Positions 23,353 through 35,145 of a stretch of DNA of 64,000 bases are shown one piece after another. The notes beneath the pieces are model-generated. The model ran no database searches, was not told the origin of the DNA, and worked only from the letters and a program-made list of their open reading frames with translations. Made by a program: the position numbers and the translations under genes. Location: positions 70,126,907-70,190,906 of the forward strand of contig CM055097.1 of the NCBI GenBank assembly GCA_029204225.1. Direction: 5' to 3'. This DNA comes from Diphasiastrum complanatum. Lineage: Eukaryota; Streptophyta; Lycopodiopsida; Lycopodiales; Lycopodiaceae. Numbering within the stretch: the stretch's first letter is position 1; each line of letters starts with the position of its first letter.

Positions 23353-25420
23353 GGATAAAACCCTAATCTAAATCTCCTCCTCTAAGGCTTACCCTACTAG
23401 AAAATGGAGGGCATGGATTAATTTAACCTACAGATAAATAATGTACAATACAATGTGAAGTATCACAATACATGAAACCACACAAGGGAGAACACTCAGA
23501 CAAAAAAGATAGGCATGTATTGCAAATGAGGTTCTTGTCGAAAATGGACTCTTCCTCTCCTATATATACTTGGAGTGGTGATCACTTACAAAAAGGCACT
23601 ATGGGACCAACTTAACTTTGAATCACATAGGTGCCATGGGACAAACCCCCGATAGTCCTTTGTGACTAAATTTTACATAACTTGAAATTACATATCTATG
23701 TGCAGTGCCCATGGCAATTTAAACTTAGAACTAAATAACTTAAGCCAGTACGGATAACGTAAATGCCTGAACTTAATGGACAAGTTATACGTTTAAATCC
23801 TATCAAGTTTGTATTTTTAAAGATGTTCCACAGGATGGCTAAAATATTCCTTGGAATATCAGCCTACATTATCCCTTCCGTTAAGAACTTGGCGGTCCCA
23901 CGGACAAGTGCAATGTAAAGAGCCTCGTCCTTATGGTGTTGGAGGAGTCAAAGTCGGTGCAGGTTGTAGATCAAGGTTTGTTTTGATGTGCTGCTCCGTG
24001 GTAGATGAAGCTTCTAAGGGTTGTGAGCATCTCCAGAAGATTTGAATTGAAGTGCTCACGCATATAATTCAACGGATGATGTACACGAGCTTAGTATTTC
24101 TTCAGACATGATGTGAATGGCACATAAGGGGTTACTGAACGACGGTGAGAGGAAGATGGAGTGGGTGTGACAAGGAGTGTTGTAATCTCGGAAGTGGTGA
24201 AGGTGGATAGATGGATGTTGTTGGATGGATCAAAATTCCTTTGCTCATTACTGTCTTGCAAAAGCACTTTTGTCAGTAGAGGTTTCTCGTTTGACATTTC
24301 CTGCAGTTGTTTGAATTCTTCACGGAGTTCAAGAGCTCTTCAAGAGGTCGCAAATGTATAGAGGCAAGTATGGTCTCATTTTTTTTTTTTTTGAATGATC
24401 AACAAGCTGTTAGCGTGTCGATTTTTTTTTTGGGACTTAAGACATGGCTCATTATCATAATGATAACCTCTAACATCCTTGAGTTTTTTTGCTTCAAGCG
24501 CCGCAAACTTTATCAATGGTATGCTACAGATGTCGTAGATTTGTCTGCTTCACAAAGTACTGTAGTTGATAAACTAGAGCGGTGCAAAATTGATCCATCG
24601 GGGGGGAATGAAGACTCGAGACAAGGATGGGGGAAGTGAGATGAAGTTGCAAGATGTATTATATGGTGGAACATGAGGGAATGAATGGATGAAAAAAAGG
24701 AATGAGATGGGTCTTGTGTGGATTTTCATATTTGTCCATAATATAACCAATGCTCTTTGTACAATTCTTTACGGAATCATCATTGCTCGCCTTTGAAAAT
24801 AGTTGTGTCATTGAGGTTGTGCGCTCATAGCTTCAATCTCTGATTGACTTGAGATTTCTTCAGTTTACGTAGGCCTATGGGATGTCGCTCGCTGATGACT
24901 TGTGCTTTTTGTGGCCTCCGCAGATGATCAAATGGATGATGTACAACAACGGTAGTATGGGCAACCACTACTCAATGTACATTTTTCCAATGAAGCATTG
25001 TTGTTGGCGTTGGTAGGAACAGTAGTCGTCTAAGTCGATTTGCACATAGCGGTTTCCTTTGATTTGACTTGAGATCCTTTCACTGGTACAAGCTGCCACT
25101 ATACTGATGATGTGATGGCCATGGTACGCCTCCAAACGCCATAAAAAAAACATATTGAGAAGCATGAAAAATAGATGGTGCGAATAACAGCTGTGCGAGT
25201 GAGAGATTTTGATAAACATGCAACAGCCAGCTATCTGATACTAGCCAGCTGTCTGATACTATTGATCAGATGTTTCCACACTTTTTTTGTTTTTGCAGAT
25301 GGGTCTCTTCCAAATTGGGAAAAAGAAGCGCGTTTTGGCAGATGAGTCACGTTTTTTTGGCCCCCTCTTCCTTGCTGAAATATCCAAGGTGTGATGGTGG
25401 TGCAGACCTCTCAATTACTT
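23353..25420. other. Spacer without recognised genes
   Basis: The stretch contains short open frames on both strands and a tandem pair of about 19 bp near 25226-25262 (CAGCTATCTGATACT-like). Nothing resembling a known protein was seen. Confidence 0.35.
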
Positions 25421-25428
25421 CGCCCTCC

Positions 25429-25576
25429 TAGAGTCACAAACTAGATACTCAATTCTAGCCTTTTTTCCTAGAGTCATAAACTGGCTACGCAATTCTAGCC
25501 TTGCATTGACTTGAAGACATGTTCTATTGACACATTGTAAAAGTTATAATTGGCTACGCAATTGTAACATTGCAAA
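25429..25576. repeat. Short direct repeats beyond the Helitron C-terminal exon
   Basis: Three related segments occur: TAGAGTCACAAACTAGATAC, TAGAGTCATAAACTGGCTAC and a more diverged third near 25541. Two are followed by a CAATTCTAGCCTT run and the third by CAATTGTAACATT. They lie about 220-370 bp beyond the stop codon of the minus-strand Helitron gene. Helentron-type elements often carry short subterminal repeats, but no terminal hairpin or CTRR-type end was identified. Confidence 0.5.
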
Positions 25577-25796
25577 AAACGAGGCTATTGACTTATTTGT
25601 AAGAGTCGCAACCAAAATCAAGAACATTGAAAGTTTAAAAAAATTGTATATAAAATTGTTAAAATTACAACTTGCAAAAAATCTAAGTTGTTGTAATAGA
25701 TAGCACAAGAAGAAAGCAAAATTTGAAATTAACAAGCCAAAAGCTTAATTGGTAGGCGTACACAAAATGCATGCGAGAAATGTATTATGAACAGAA

Positions 25797-26153
25797 TTAT
25801 AGGAGCTTGTGTCTCTTTAAATACCAGTATGCCTTTGAATTTACAGGATTACGTCTTAGTTTGTTGTATCCAGACTCGCTAGTTGATTTGTAATGTCGGA
25901 CATAAAACCTTTCGATTCGGTTAGCTATTTTTCTATCTTCAACAACATCTAAAACCTGAACATGAAATTGCTCATAAAAAGATCGGCCCATAGAATAGTG
26001 TTTTCTCATTTTTTTGGGTGGTAGCCTTGCATGCTGTTGCAATCGGCGTCGTAGATTGCATATTTGGCCGATGTAGACACCGTGGGTTTCTTTGCATTCT
26101 ATTTTGTAGATTGAATATTTGATCTTGGACGTTTTTGTTGTTGTTGTTGTTTC
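25797..26153 (-). pseudogene. GIY-YIG endonuclease domain, last exon of the Helitron gene
   Basis: This exon encodes 118 residues that form a near-complete GIY-YIG nuclease domain. It has YSIYKIE (GIY position, with Ser for Gly), GVYIGQICNLRRRLQQH (YIG motif and conserved Arg), NRIERFYV (catalytic Glu) and SGYNKLRR (conserved Asn). GIY-YIG enzymes nick or cut DNA and serve homing endonucleases, UvrC and Penelope-like retroelements. The exon follows a CCTGCAG acceptor at 26154. It joins in phase to the 45-bp exon at 26230-26274 and, through it, to exons continuing from the helicase. The domain has no stop or frameshift, although the upstream gene is damaged. That it is part of the Helitron protein is inferred from the matching splice sites and phases. 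Confidence 0.75.
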
Positions 26154-26229
26154 CTGCAGGTGGAAATCGTATTAGTTAAATGGAAAGCTTATAAATAAAG
26201 AAGAAGATCATTGTATGGTTCAAATTCAC

Positions 26230-26274
26230 CTGCGTACTGGATGCAGATGGCAATGCCGATGGAGAAGTTTCTTC
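26230..26274 (-). pseudogene. Small linker exon of the Helitron gene
   Basis: This is a 45-bp exon (15 codons, Ser/Ala/Pro-rich, EETSPSALPSASSTQ) between a TTGCAG acceptor and a GTGAAT donor. It keeps codon phase 0 on both sides and connects the helicase-side exon to the GIY-YIG exon. Its existence is inferred from the splice signals and phase. Confidence 0.55.
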
Positions 26275-26363
26275 CTGCAAGAAAATTTGTATTAATATGC
26301 AATGGGTTAAAACGGTTATTTATAATCATATATATGGAAATGTAGATGGCAACACACACTTAC

Positions 26364-26682
26364 TGGGTTAGTGATCATTGCAGAAATTTTGCTTTCGAGA
26401 ATCTCCAAAACTGTGTCAATTTGAATCGGGCCATCTGTTAGCTTTGTATCGTCATCTGACAAGTGGCCCAATTTTTTTCCAAGTCCATTGTGATTGCGTT
26501 CAGTTCGGCACGACTCATATCTTTCCAATCATCAATTGGAATCTTGTAGCCGAAGTAAAGATTTCTTGTTGTGTAGTAGTTCTTATTTAACATAGCATCG
26601 AAATGTTGTATTGCTGGTCGATTTGTTGTGATTGTTGCAGGGATGTTTATGGAGAATATGTTATATAGATGTTTTAAAATCC
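26364..26682 (-). pseudogene. Post-helicase exon of the Helitron gene, one frameshift
   Basis: The exon runs from a TTTCAG acceptor (26683) to a GTAAGT donor (26363). Its entry phase matches the GAAG-GTATAT donor at 26791/26790. It encodes about 106 residues of unassigned sequence, such as NLYFGYKIPIDDWKDMSRAE and then LGHLSDDDTKLTDGPIQIDT. The two halves are in different frames, offset by one base at an A7 run near 26478. Restoring one base would give the correct exit phase. The shift may be a real mutation or a homopolymer error. Confidence 0.55.
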
Positions 26683-26790
26683 CTGAAATCAGAATGGCAT
26701 TTCAAAAGATGTATTTAACATTCATAGTTTTTGTAGGGACATTAAAAAAAAAATGTTATAAAATCATAAAAGAATAGAAATAGAATATAC

Positions 26791-28229
26791 CTTCGATTGG
26801 GTCTCCATGATATTGATTGATGTATTGTCCTCGTTCGTGTTTCTTTTGTTCAATGAATCTGCTTAGAGCTAAATTTGTTTGGAAGCCTTCCTTGTATGTG
26901 TTTGGATCAATACCACAGGAGTTCAATAAGAACATCTGTTTTGTTGTTGGGAATATTTTTTCCGTGGATGATGGTATTTCAGGAAAAGTTTTTGAAGAAG
27001 ACACCTTAGCTTTCAATTTTCGGAATAACTGAGTTGTCAACAACAAGTTTTCACGTTTTGTTACTCGAGACAACATGACATAAATCAAGCCAGGTGCAAA
27101 ATTTGATATTATATTTAGGATGGCTTTTTCCCGAATGGTCGCACCTTGTGCTTTGTGTGCGGTGATAGCATATGCTAACATTATTGGAAATGTAGATTTA
27201 TAAAATATTTTTGTGTCGAATCAAATTTTTGCAAATGCAGATCTTGTTATATAGAATTTTTTTTTGGGGGTTTCAGTTTGAATGACGATTGTTGTCAATT
27301 CATGAATTTTGGAATATTTGAAAGCAGTTATGTGAGCTATGGTGCCATTGACTATACCATTTGAAATATCCAAGTTTGCAAGTACCATCACCTTTGCTCC
27401 CATAGCTAGTTTTGGAATTTGATGGTGTGCATGATCACCGACTAAAAGTAAGATATAATTTTCAAATACAATGCTAGATGGATTTTTTTTTATTTGATTT
27501 ATTTGATGAATCACGTATATTAAAATTTGAGCAGTTAGCATTGACATTTCATCTATCACAATAAATTTTGCTTCAGATATTAATTTGTGTTGGAAATCGG
27601 TTGGTATCAGATTTTTTACATAAAGTTGATTTATTGGAATTGCGAATAAGTTGTGGACTGTAAATGCTTATTTTGCTAATCGAGATGCAGCTGCACCTGT
27701 TGTTGCGACTGACGAAATTGGTTGTTCGTTCTCGATACATTTGTAAGCGAGGTATCGTATCATAAATGTTTTTTCACTTTCTGGAGTGCCTGATAAAATA
27801 AACAATGCCGAATTTGAGCTTGTAATAATTTTATATACCTTATCTTGTTCATCAGTAAGCGATGAATTTCGCATGCTTTCAAATTTAGATTCCAAGACCA
27901 AATCGTTTTTCGTATCTTCTGGCAAAGATATGGTTTGTGCATTTTCGATTGCTGAATTTGAGATTGTTAATGTTTCGCTGATAAGTAGTTTTTTTTTTTT
28001 GTAGAAGTATATTTGACATTTCTTGTCGTTGTTCTCTTTCAAGAAATTTTCTATTGGCGTATTCTTCGATGTAGATATCAATATCCTCCTCGTTCTCAAC
28101 AAAATTTCGAAGTACGCACTCCAAGAAATATGAACGATCAGTATTATTTTGTCTTATCAATTCTTGTTCATTACGGAAAGATATGTTTTTGAGCAAAACA
28201 TTGAAAAAGAAGGCTTCTGTATGATGCAC
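26791..28229 (-). pseudogene. Helitron Pif1-type helicase domain, decayed
   Basis: This is the superfamily 1B helicase that unwinds DNA during rolling-circle transposition. Visible motifs in order: a degenerate Walker A in FILSGTPESEKTFM (about 27770), VATTGAAASRLAK (motif Ia), VIDEMSML (Walker B, about 27550), LLLVGD (motif III, about 27440), LAMGAKVMVLANLDISNG with VNGTIAHI, and LAYAITAHKAQGATI followed by VMLSRVTKREN (motif VI, about 27170). Motif III runs directly into QIPKLAMGAK, so the segment that normally lies between them is missing. In-frame stops lie at 27668 (TAA) and 27221 (TGA). A frame change near 28240 separates it from Rep. It cannot be functional. Confidence 0.85.
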
Positions 28230-28239
28230 AGGATGATAG

Positions 28240-29884
28240 TCAATAAATCTTTCGACTCACATATCTACATCTAAGATTTGGAGGAGAGCTATCAATATAA
28301 TGAACAACTTTCATAGGAATTTGCAAACAAGCAAATGTTATTTCAGATAGACTTGTTGGATTTTTTAAGATTGATGCTGTAATTAGTTTTAACATGTTAT
28401 TGTCTATGTGTTCTAATCCTATATGTTTTGCATCTTCTATTTCCAAATTTAAGTGTCCAGATGGTTCAGACTTCATAGCATATTTTAGAATGTAATATGA
28501 CCAATTTGTGTTGCTAATCCTTTGTAAGTTCATGTGCGCTTTCCAAAGAAAAAGTATACTTGGATGATATGGTACTACATTCCCATCTTCATGTCTAGGT
28601 CGATAATATATCCAATTTCTATTTTCGGAACTGAGATGTGTTGGCGATGAAGATGGTTGAAATGGAAATCCATATTTGCATGGATTTTTTTTATTGCTTT
28701 TTATTCTGCAATTTTTTTGACAATAATGGAGCTGTTTTTTAACAACCAAATTATATAGATCTCTATCAAATTCATTAATAGGCTCATCAAATTTGTGCAA
28801 TTGGTCATTCCATTTTGTTGGAATGCATGCAACGATTTCATTTGAAATTGTTTCCGCATCTTCTTCTTCAATCCAAAACATGATATGTGCATGAACTGAT
28901 CCTCTGTTTTGGATCTCATATCGAATGACATGGTGTTTGATTCTTCCTAACAAGAAGTGCTTTGAAAGCAAATACTCTTTCATGAATCTTTCCAATCGGG
29001 TGACAAATAGCATCGTGCACTCAATCGGACAATTTCGCCAATCAAAATCCATATTTATTTGTTGTGCAATTTTCTCTATTTCAGTGATTTCAAACCATCT
29101 CGTCTCTGAATTTTCGTCGGCAGTCAATGTTAAAAAAAATTGGGGGAGTCCCCAGTGTTCAACCATTGTTAAGAAATCTTTTAAATTGCGTCGATGCCAA
29201 GATGGTGTGTTTGAAATTTGAGTTGGTAGAGTATATTTTAAAACATGACTGAATATTTGTTGTTCAAATGCTTTTTTATTCTTTGAGAGAAAGCTGATTA
29301 TATCTTTTTGTAGCACTATTGATGGAATGCTATTTGATATTAAAATTGCTTGCCTAATTTGGTATAACACTATTATGTAGGGTGGATATAGTGTAAACAT
29401 CGAAAAGAAAGAACTTGCTTGTAGGCTAGCATAATCAACGAAGCTTATATTTCCATCATAAAATCCATGAACAAATGGAAATAAAAAAGGAAATAGGCTT
29501 GTTTCCAATGTTAACGTGGGTTTGTCATCATGTTGACTACTATTTACAAGCTCTATATGTTTTGAATAAATTTTGTTATTGTTTCTTAGTTTTACATTTG
29601 ACTGTTGATAAATATCATGATGTCATTTGTCATTATGTTTTGATAATGGGGTTGTATCTTCTAGTAGCATATACAATTTTTGGAGGGGGTCAACAGTCAT
29701 AGTTTCATATGCAACATTGCTAGGGAGAAGATGATTGATAGATTGTAGAGAAATGAAGGCTAGACTATTGTCCAAAGCATTTTTCTCATAGATGGTGTAA
29801 AACCTTGCAAGTAATGGATTATGTTCTAAATTTTGTTTTAACAATTTTTGGAGGGACTGTCTCTTCGCAGACTCATTTTCAACA
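28240..29884 (-). pseudogene. Helitron Rep (HUH endonuclease) domain
   Basis: This is the rolling-circle replication initiator of the Helitron, which cuts and joins single strands. The frame is open over 422 codons (29508-28240). It continues upstream in the same frame through one TGA (29623-29625) to the copia insertion at 29884. Motifs: FFLTLTADE (about 29140), the HUH-like HAHIMFWIE (about 28890), CRIKSNKKNPCKYGFPF, PYHPSILFLWKAHMNLQ, and the tyrosine motif SYYILKYAMKSE (about 28490). The helicase frame follows after a one-base shift at about 28240. Removing the nested copia and one copy of its 5-bp target duplication joins this frame in phase to sequence at 35842. Confidence 0.85.
29880..29884. 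other. Left target-site duplication of the nested copia (CAACA)
   Basis: CAACA precedes the TGTGAAAA end at 29885. The other side has CAATA at 35837-35841, one mismatch apart. Five-base duplications are typical of copia integration. Confidence 0.7.
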
Positions 29885-29900
29885 TGTGAAAAGTACAGTA

Positions 29901-32900
29901 GAAGCACTTCAAGGAGGCCAAGGAGGAGGATGAGGCTTCAAGCTCAAAGGGCAAGATCAAAGACAAGTCCAAGTACAAATGTTTTTTCTGTGGAAAGAAA
30001 GGACATTTTGCATCAGAATGTCTCAAGAAGAAGAAGGCACAAGAGAGCAAACAAAGCAACATTGCACATCAGGAGGAAGAGGAGGATGAAGAGTCATCCT
30101 TGATGGTTTCCAACAAACCACCATCATCCAAGAGCAACACCAATGATTCTTGGTGGATTGATAGTGGGGCAAGTTCCCACATGACATATTAAAAGGACAT
30201 ATTCTCCACCTTACTTTCTTACAATGACTTACATAGATCAATCTATACTGCAAGTAGTCAAGAATGTAAGATAAGTGGAATAGGAACAATTCCCTTGTAT
30301 GTGGGATCATCCAAAATGATGAATCTAGATAATGTTCTTTATGTTCCTAAGTTAACCAAGAATTTGCTTAGTGTTGGCCAGTTAATGGATAATGGCCTAG
30401 ATGTACAATTTAAGCATGGAGTTTGTTCCATCCTTAGAAATGATGAATGTATAGCCAAAGGCTTTAAGCAAGGTAGATTGTTTAAGCTTGATGCTAATAT
30501 TGCAGTGGAGAGTGTTAACTTGGCAAAGGTGGAGCTATCAAAAGTGGAACTGTGGCACAAAAGGTTGGGCCACCCCAACTACAAAGCCATGGAATCTATG
30601 ACTACAAAGGAGCTTGCAGTTGGACTCCCCAAGCATTTGTCAAAGTGTGGGAAGAGATGTGAAGCATGCAGCCTCTCAAAGGCTCACAAGCTACCCTTCT
30701 CAAGATCTACATCAAGATCAAACTCCCCTCTTGAACTCATCCATTCGGATGTTCATAGTTTTTCACATGAGTCTAATGGTGGTGCCAAGTACTATGTAAT
30801 CTTCATTGATGACTATTCTAGATTTTGTTGGATGTACCTCTTGTCTAGCAAATCAATGGTGTTTGATTCTTTTGTAAAGTTCAAGACTTTGGTAGAAAAT
30901 CAACTTAGTACCAAGATTAAGGTATTAAGGAGTGATAATGGAGGTGAATATGTCTCCAATAAGTTGATTGACTTTTGTATTTCTAATGGCATAAAGAGGG
31001 AGTTGTCATGTCCATACACTTCTCAACAAAATGGAGTGAGTGAGAGAAGAAATAGATCTCTTTGTGAGTGTGCTAAGGCCTTAAGGCTAGATGCTTCTCT
31101 ATCCAAACCATTTTGGGGTGAAGCAATAACTTGTGCTAACTATTTGTGCAATAGATTGCCAAACCAAGCCATTGGAGGAATCACACCATTTGAAGCTCTA
31201 TTTGGAGAGAAGCCCAATCTCAAAGATCTCAAAGTTTTTGGATCCACTTGCTATGTACACCAATCCTTGGATAAGAGAAGGAAGGATGATGCAACATCCA
31301 TCAAAGGCATCTTTGTGGGATATGGTGAGAATAGCAAAGGTTATAGAGTCTTCAATCCCATCACTAGCAAGGTGATAGTGAGTAGGGATGTTATTTTTTA
31401 TGAAGGACATGCTTGTGACTTGGATGATAATGCTACTAATCATCTTGATGCCAAGGATCATGCTAGGATGGAGGAGGAGCTTCCAAGTGAAGAAGAACTT
31501 GAGGATCCACCTCAAGATGCAAGAACTCCAAGAACTCCAAGAAGATCTACAAGGGCAAGATCTGAGCCATTGAGGCTCACCTATGATGGTCAAGGTGATC
31601 AAAGGAAAGGCTCATCATCTTTCACATCTTACACCTTTACTTCAATGTTAGATGAGCCAACATGCTTTGAAGATGCTTGTAAGTTTAAAAGTTGGATGGA
31701 TGTTGTAAGTAGAGTGTGATGCTCTTATTGAGAATCATACTTGGGATCTTGTGGATCTTCCTCAAGGGAAGAAACCTCTTGATTACAAGTGGGTGTTTAG
31801 ATTGAAGTATAATCAAGATGGATCAATAAGAAAGCATAAAGCTAGGCTTGTTGCCAAAGGTTTTTTACAAACCAAAGGCATTGACTATGATGAGACTTTT
31901 GCTCCTGTGGCTAAGCTTGTTACTATCAGGTTGATCATTAGTCTTGCTACAACCTTCAATTGGGAGCTATTCCAACTTGACTCCACAAATGCATTCCTCA
32001 ATGGTTATTTGGAGGAAGAGATCTACATGAGGCAACCCGAGGGCTTCATCAAGGCAAAGCATGAAGGAAAGGTGTGTTTTTTGAAGAAGAGCCTTTATGG
32101 GCTCAAGCAAGCACCTAGAACATGGTACTCTAGGCTAAACTCTTTTCTCATTTCCATCAATTTTGTAATGAGTGCCTATGATCCATCATTGTATATAAGT
32201 TTTCATGAAGGCATGATCATTATTCTTGTTTTGTATGTAGATGACATTATCTTGAGTGGTAATGATCTAGATGGAATTAGAGATGTAAAAATTGCTTTAG
32301 CAAAAGAGTTTAAGATGGTAGATCTCGGCCTATTGAGCTTCATTCTTGGAATAGAGGTTATTAGAGGATGTGATTTTAGCTTCATTTGTCAATCTAAATA
32401 TTCTACATCCATCCTAGATAGATTTGGAATGAAGAATTGTAAAGGCATTGAGACACCAATGGAGCAACATGTAAAAGCATCTATTGGTTGTGATGAAGCA
32501 TCCTTTGAGGACATCACATTATATAGAAGGCTTATTGGCTCCTTGATCTATTTAACTATAACTAGACCTGATCTTAGTTATAGTGTTGGAAAGTTAAGCC
32601 AATTCATGCAAAGTCCTCTAGTTTCACATTGGAAGATGGCCAAAAGAGTTCCTAGATACATTTCATTCACTAAGAATTTTGGTATTTTGTATAGAGGAAC
32701 TAATCTTGGCTTAAGAGCCTATAGTGACTCGGATTTTGCAGGTGACAAAGTGGATAGAAGATCAACAAGTGCCTTTGCCACCTTTCTATGTGATGGAGTA
32801 GTATCATGGCTTTCCAAAAAGCAAGATACCATCTCCCTATCTTCCACAGAATCCGAATACAAGGCCTTGACATCAACATGCAAGGAGGTCTTGTGGCTCA

Positions 32901-33250
32901 AAAGGCTATTGGTGGGGTTTCATGTCATGGAGGAGGAGATCCCTATCATCTATTGTGACAACCAATCAGCCCAATCACTTGCAACTAATCCTACATTCCA
33001 TGCAAGGAGCAAACACATCGAAATTGCTCATCATTTCGTGAGGGAAAAAGTACAAGCTAAAGAGATCAAGCTCCAACACGTGCCATCATCAAGTTGCTTG
33101 GCTGATTTGTTTACTAAACCTTTACCTAAAGATTCATTTTTCAAGCTTAGATCTTCAATTGGAGTTATTGATAAAAGCATTGTGATCTCCAAGGCTAGAT
33201 TTGAGGAGGAGTGTGAAAAATTGCCTACATTGGCAAATCTAGCCATGTAG
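29901..33250 (+). pseudogene. Inverted gag C-terminus, protease, integrase, RT and RNase H of the nested copia
   Basis: This is the copia polyprotein on the inverted segment. It begins within gag with the zinc knuckle CFFCGKKGHFASEC (about 29969-30010). The protease motif WWIDSGASSHM (about 30150) is followed by a TAA stop at 30190. Integrase shows LWHKRLGHPNYKAM, CEACSLSKAHK, LIHSDVH, RSDNGGEY and NGVSERRNRS. A frame change at about 31705 precedes RT, which has QLDSTNAFLNGYLEEEIYM and the active site LYVDDIIL (about 32240). RNase H has SDSDFAGDKVDRRS, STESEYKAL and YCDNQSAQSLA. The C-terminus ends at 33250, about 39 bp inside the LTR. Only these two lesions were noticed, but the inversion separates it from its promoter and gag N-terminus. 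Confidence 0.9.
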
Positions 33251-33879
33251 AATATTGTACATTTTGTCAATATTGTTTGTTGGTTACTTGAATGGCCAAA
33301 GTGCCACTTGTACATACACACCTAAAGTAGGTTACCACGAGTCAAGAGGAGTGGTTGTGTCTATTTGGTAGTGATTCCTACTTTGTAGGATCTAGACCAT
33401 GATTTAGGATGAGATTTGTACCTACCATGCACCTACCAAGCATGACTCTTGGATCTAGACTAGGGTTTTCACATTAGGGAAAGAAAGTGGGGTCTAATTC
33501 CTTATTGCATGCTGGATTTTCAACTAACTTTGCAAAGGAAGTGTGTTTTACTATGTATTTCCATTCTCCATAGTGAGAAGATAGAAACTTTTTGGAGCCT
33601 CAAGGAGAAACTCGAGTTTCCTCTCATTGTATGGTGATTACTCTATTTTTCCAATGAAACCCAGCTTTGGCACTTTGTAAACACTGTCTACAGGCCGTAC
33701 TACAGCCTTATTTCCACACGTGTGGAGTTGGATTAGACTATTTGATCAATGCTTTGATTGTCTCTACTTGTTTCCTATCAAGCTGCTAAACTAGATCTTG
33801 TTTTCCAGATGACTAGTTTTTGATAGATTGTTTAACAAGCATACAATCACCTTGTGGATCATTCAAAGATCCATTTATG
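33212..33879 (+). repeat. Inverted 3' LTR of the nested copia, lacking its last ~24 bp
   Basis: It begins TGTGAAAAATTGCC and is an inverted copy of the LTR at 35146-35836. Similarity ends at CCATTTATG (33879), where the intact LTR continues with GTCCTTAG and a 16-bp end. That 16-bp end is found separately at 29885-29900. The last codons of pol overlap its start. Confidence 0.9.
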
Positions 33880-34513
33880 AGAAATTAGCTTTCTCATCAC
33901 CATCCTACAGAGAAATAGCATTCATTCTTGCATTGGTATGCAACATCCTACACTCTTCAGCTACTAATACACTGTGTAGCTTTTCTATAGTAGGCAAAGT
34001 ACCTTGGATTGCAAAGCTTTGGACCAAATTTGTAAAGCCACTCCCTAGACCATTTAAGACAATCTGAACAAGCTCACTATCTTGAATCTTCTCTTCAATG
34101 GAAGCTAACTCCCTATTAAGAGACTTGATTCTTAGCACATAATCTTGTGCATTCTCATCACTCCTCTTCATGCTTTGTAGAATCTGGTTCCTAAGCATGA
34201 GAACCCTCGAAGTGTTACTAGACTCATAGATAGATTTTAAAGATTCCCAAGCCTCTTTAGCACTCTTACATAATGATACTTCCCTTAAAAGATCATTGCT
34301 TACATTCATCTTAATACAGTAAAGTGCAAGCCTAGACCTCTTCTTGTATCTCACTAATTCCTGTGCACCTAGAGGTTCATCTTCATCATCTATTAGAAAC
34401 TCATAAAGATCCTGGAGCACCATTAGTGACTCCATCCTCACTTTCCAAATAGCATAATTGGTAGAATTTAACCTCTCACTAGCTTCTAAAAGGTAGGCTC
34501 CCACTGATCCCAT
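33880..34513 (-). pseudogene. N-terminal gag of the nested copia
   Basis: This is the capsid part of the copia gag (UBN2-type). It opens MGSVGAYLLEASERLNSTNY and contains IWKVRMESLMVLQDLYEFL, IKMNVSNDLLREV, AKEAWESLKSIYESSNTSR and LNGLGSGFTNLVQSF. The frame ends in a TAG at 33905, but similarity to other copia gags continues a few codons further, to the inversion breakpoint at 33879/33880. The missing C-terminal part of gag, with the zinc knuckle, is found inverted at 29901. The start is the first ATG of the conserved N-terminus. Confidence 0.85.
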
Positions 34514-35130
34514 CTTACTAGCAAGATTCTACACACAAGATATAGATTTGTTTGGACCTGAAACTCACAAAGGTTTCAAACTTGCAATGTTTCACTCAAA
34601 TGTTGACTTCTAATCCAACAGATGGATTTGTAATCACAGTTCTATCACTCCCTCACAAGCTGGAATGAAGATAAGATGAGATGAAAACTACACTCAAGCA
34701 AATCTTGCCAATCTTGGCTATTCTTGGACAAAAAACTGACTCTATCTCTCTCATTCACTTTAATGTACTTTCAAGACCTGGTTTCCACTTTAAGAAGGTC
34801 TGAAATCAGCCTAGATTAATTAGTTTTCATGAAACAAATCCAAAACTAATCAATGACAAGTGATCTTGGTAGCTTATCCTAGGATTTGCACCAAAAATTA
34901 CATCAAACTGACACCATATGAATTTTCTATGATCCAATGAATATGGGTTATTAAATGCTGGTTCAGAGATGCCCACACGTGTGAACAGTACGAATTTTGA
35001 TTCTGAAAAAGTTTGGGATCAAATCCCCTCACCAAAACCTGGATACCAGCTCGCCCTTCCAATACTAGCTTTTTGCACCAAAACCTGCTAAAACTGGATT
35101 AGATTCAAACACAGATCAATGGCCTTGTAC
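34514..35130 (-). other. Untranslated leader of the nested copia
   Basis: This is the stretch between the primer site and the gag start on the minus strand. No open frame is supported, and it is typical in length for a copia leader. Confidence 0.6.
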
Positions 35131-35145
35131 TTGGCTCTGATACCA
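35131..35145 (-). other. Primer binding site of the nested copia
   Basis: The minus strand reads TGGTATCAGAGCCAA directly after the LTR end CACA. This matches the 3' end of plant initiator tRNA-Met, the usual primer for plant copia elements. Confidence 0.85.

Noticed and set aside
24091-24639. Frames of 64-110 codons on both strands
   Set aside because: They overlap each other, have low-complexity composition and no similarity.
28925-29221. Plus-strand frame opposite the Helitron Rep
   Set aside because: It is the antisense shadow of the conserved Rep frame.
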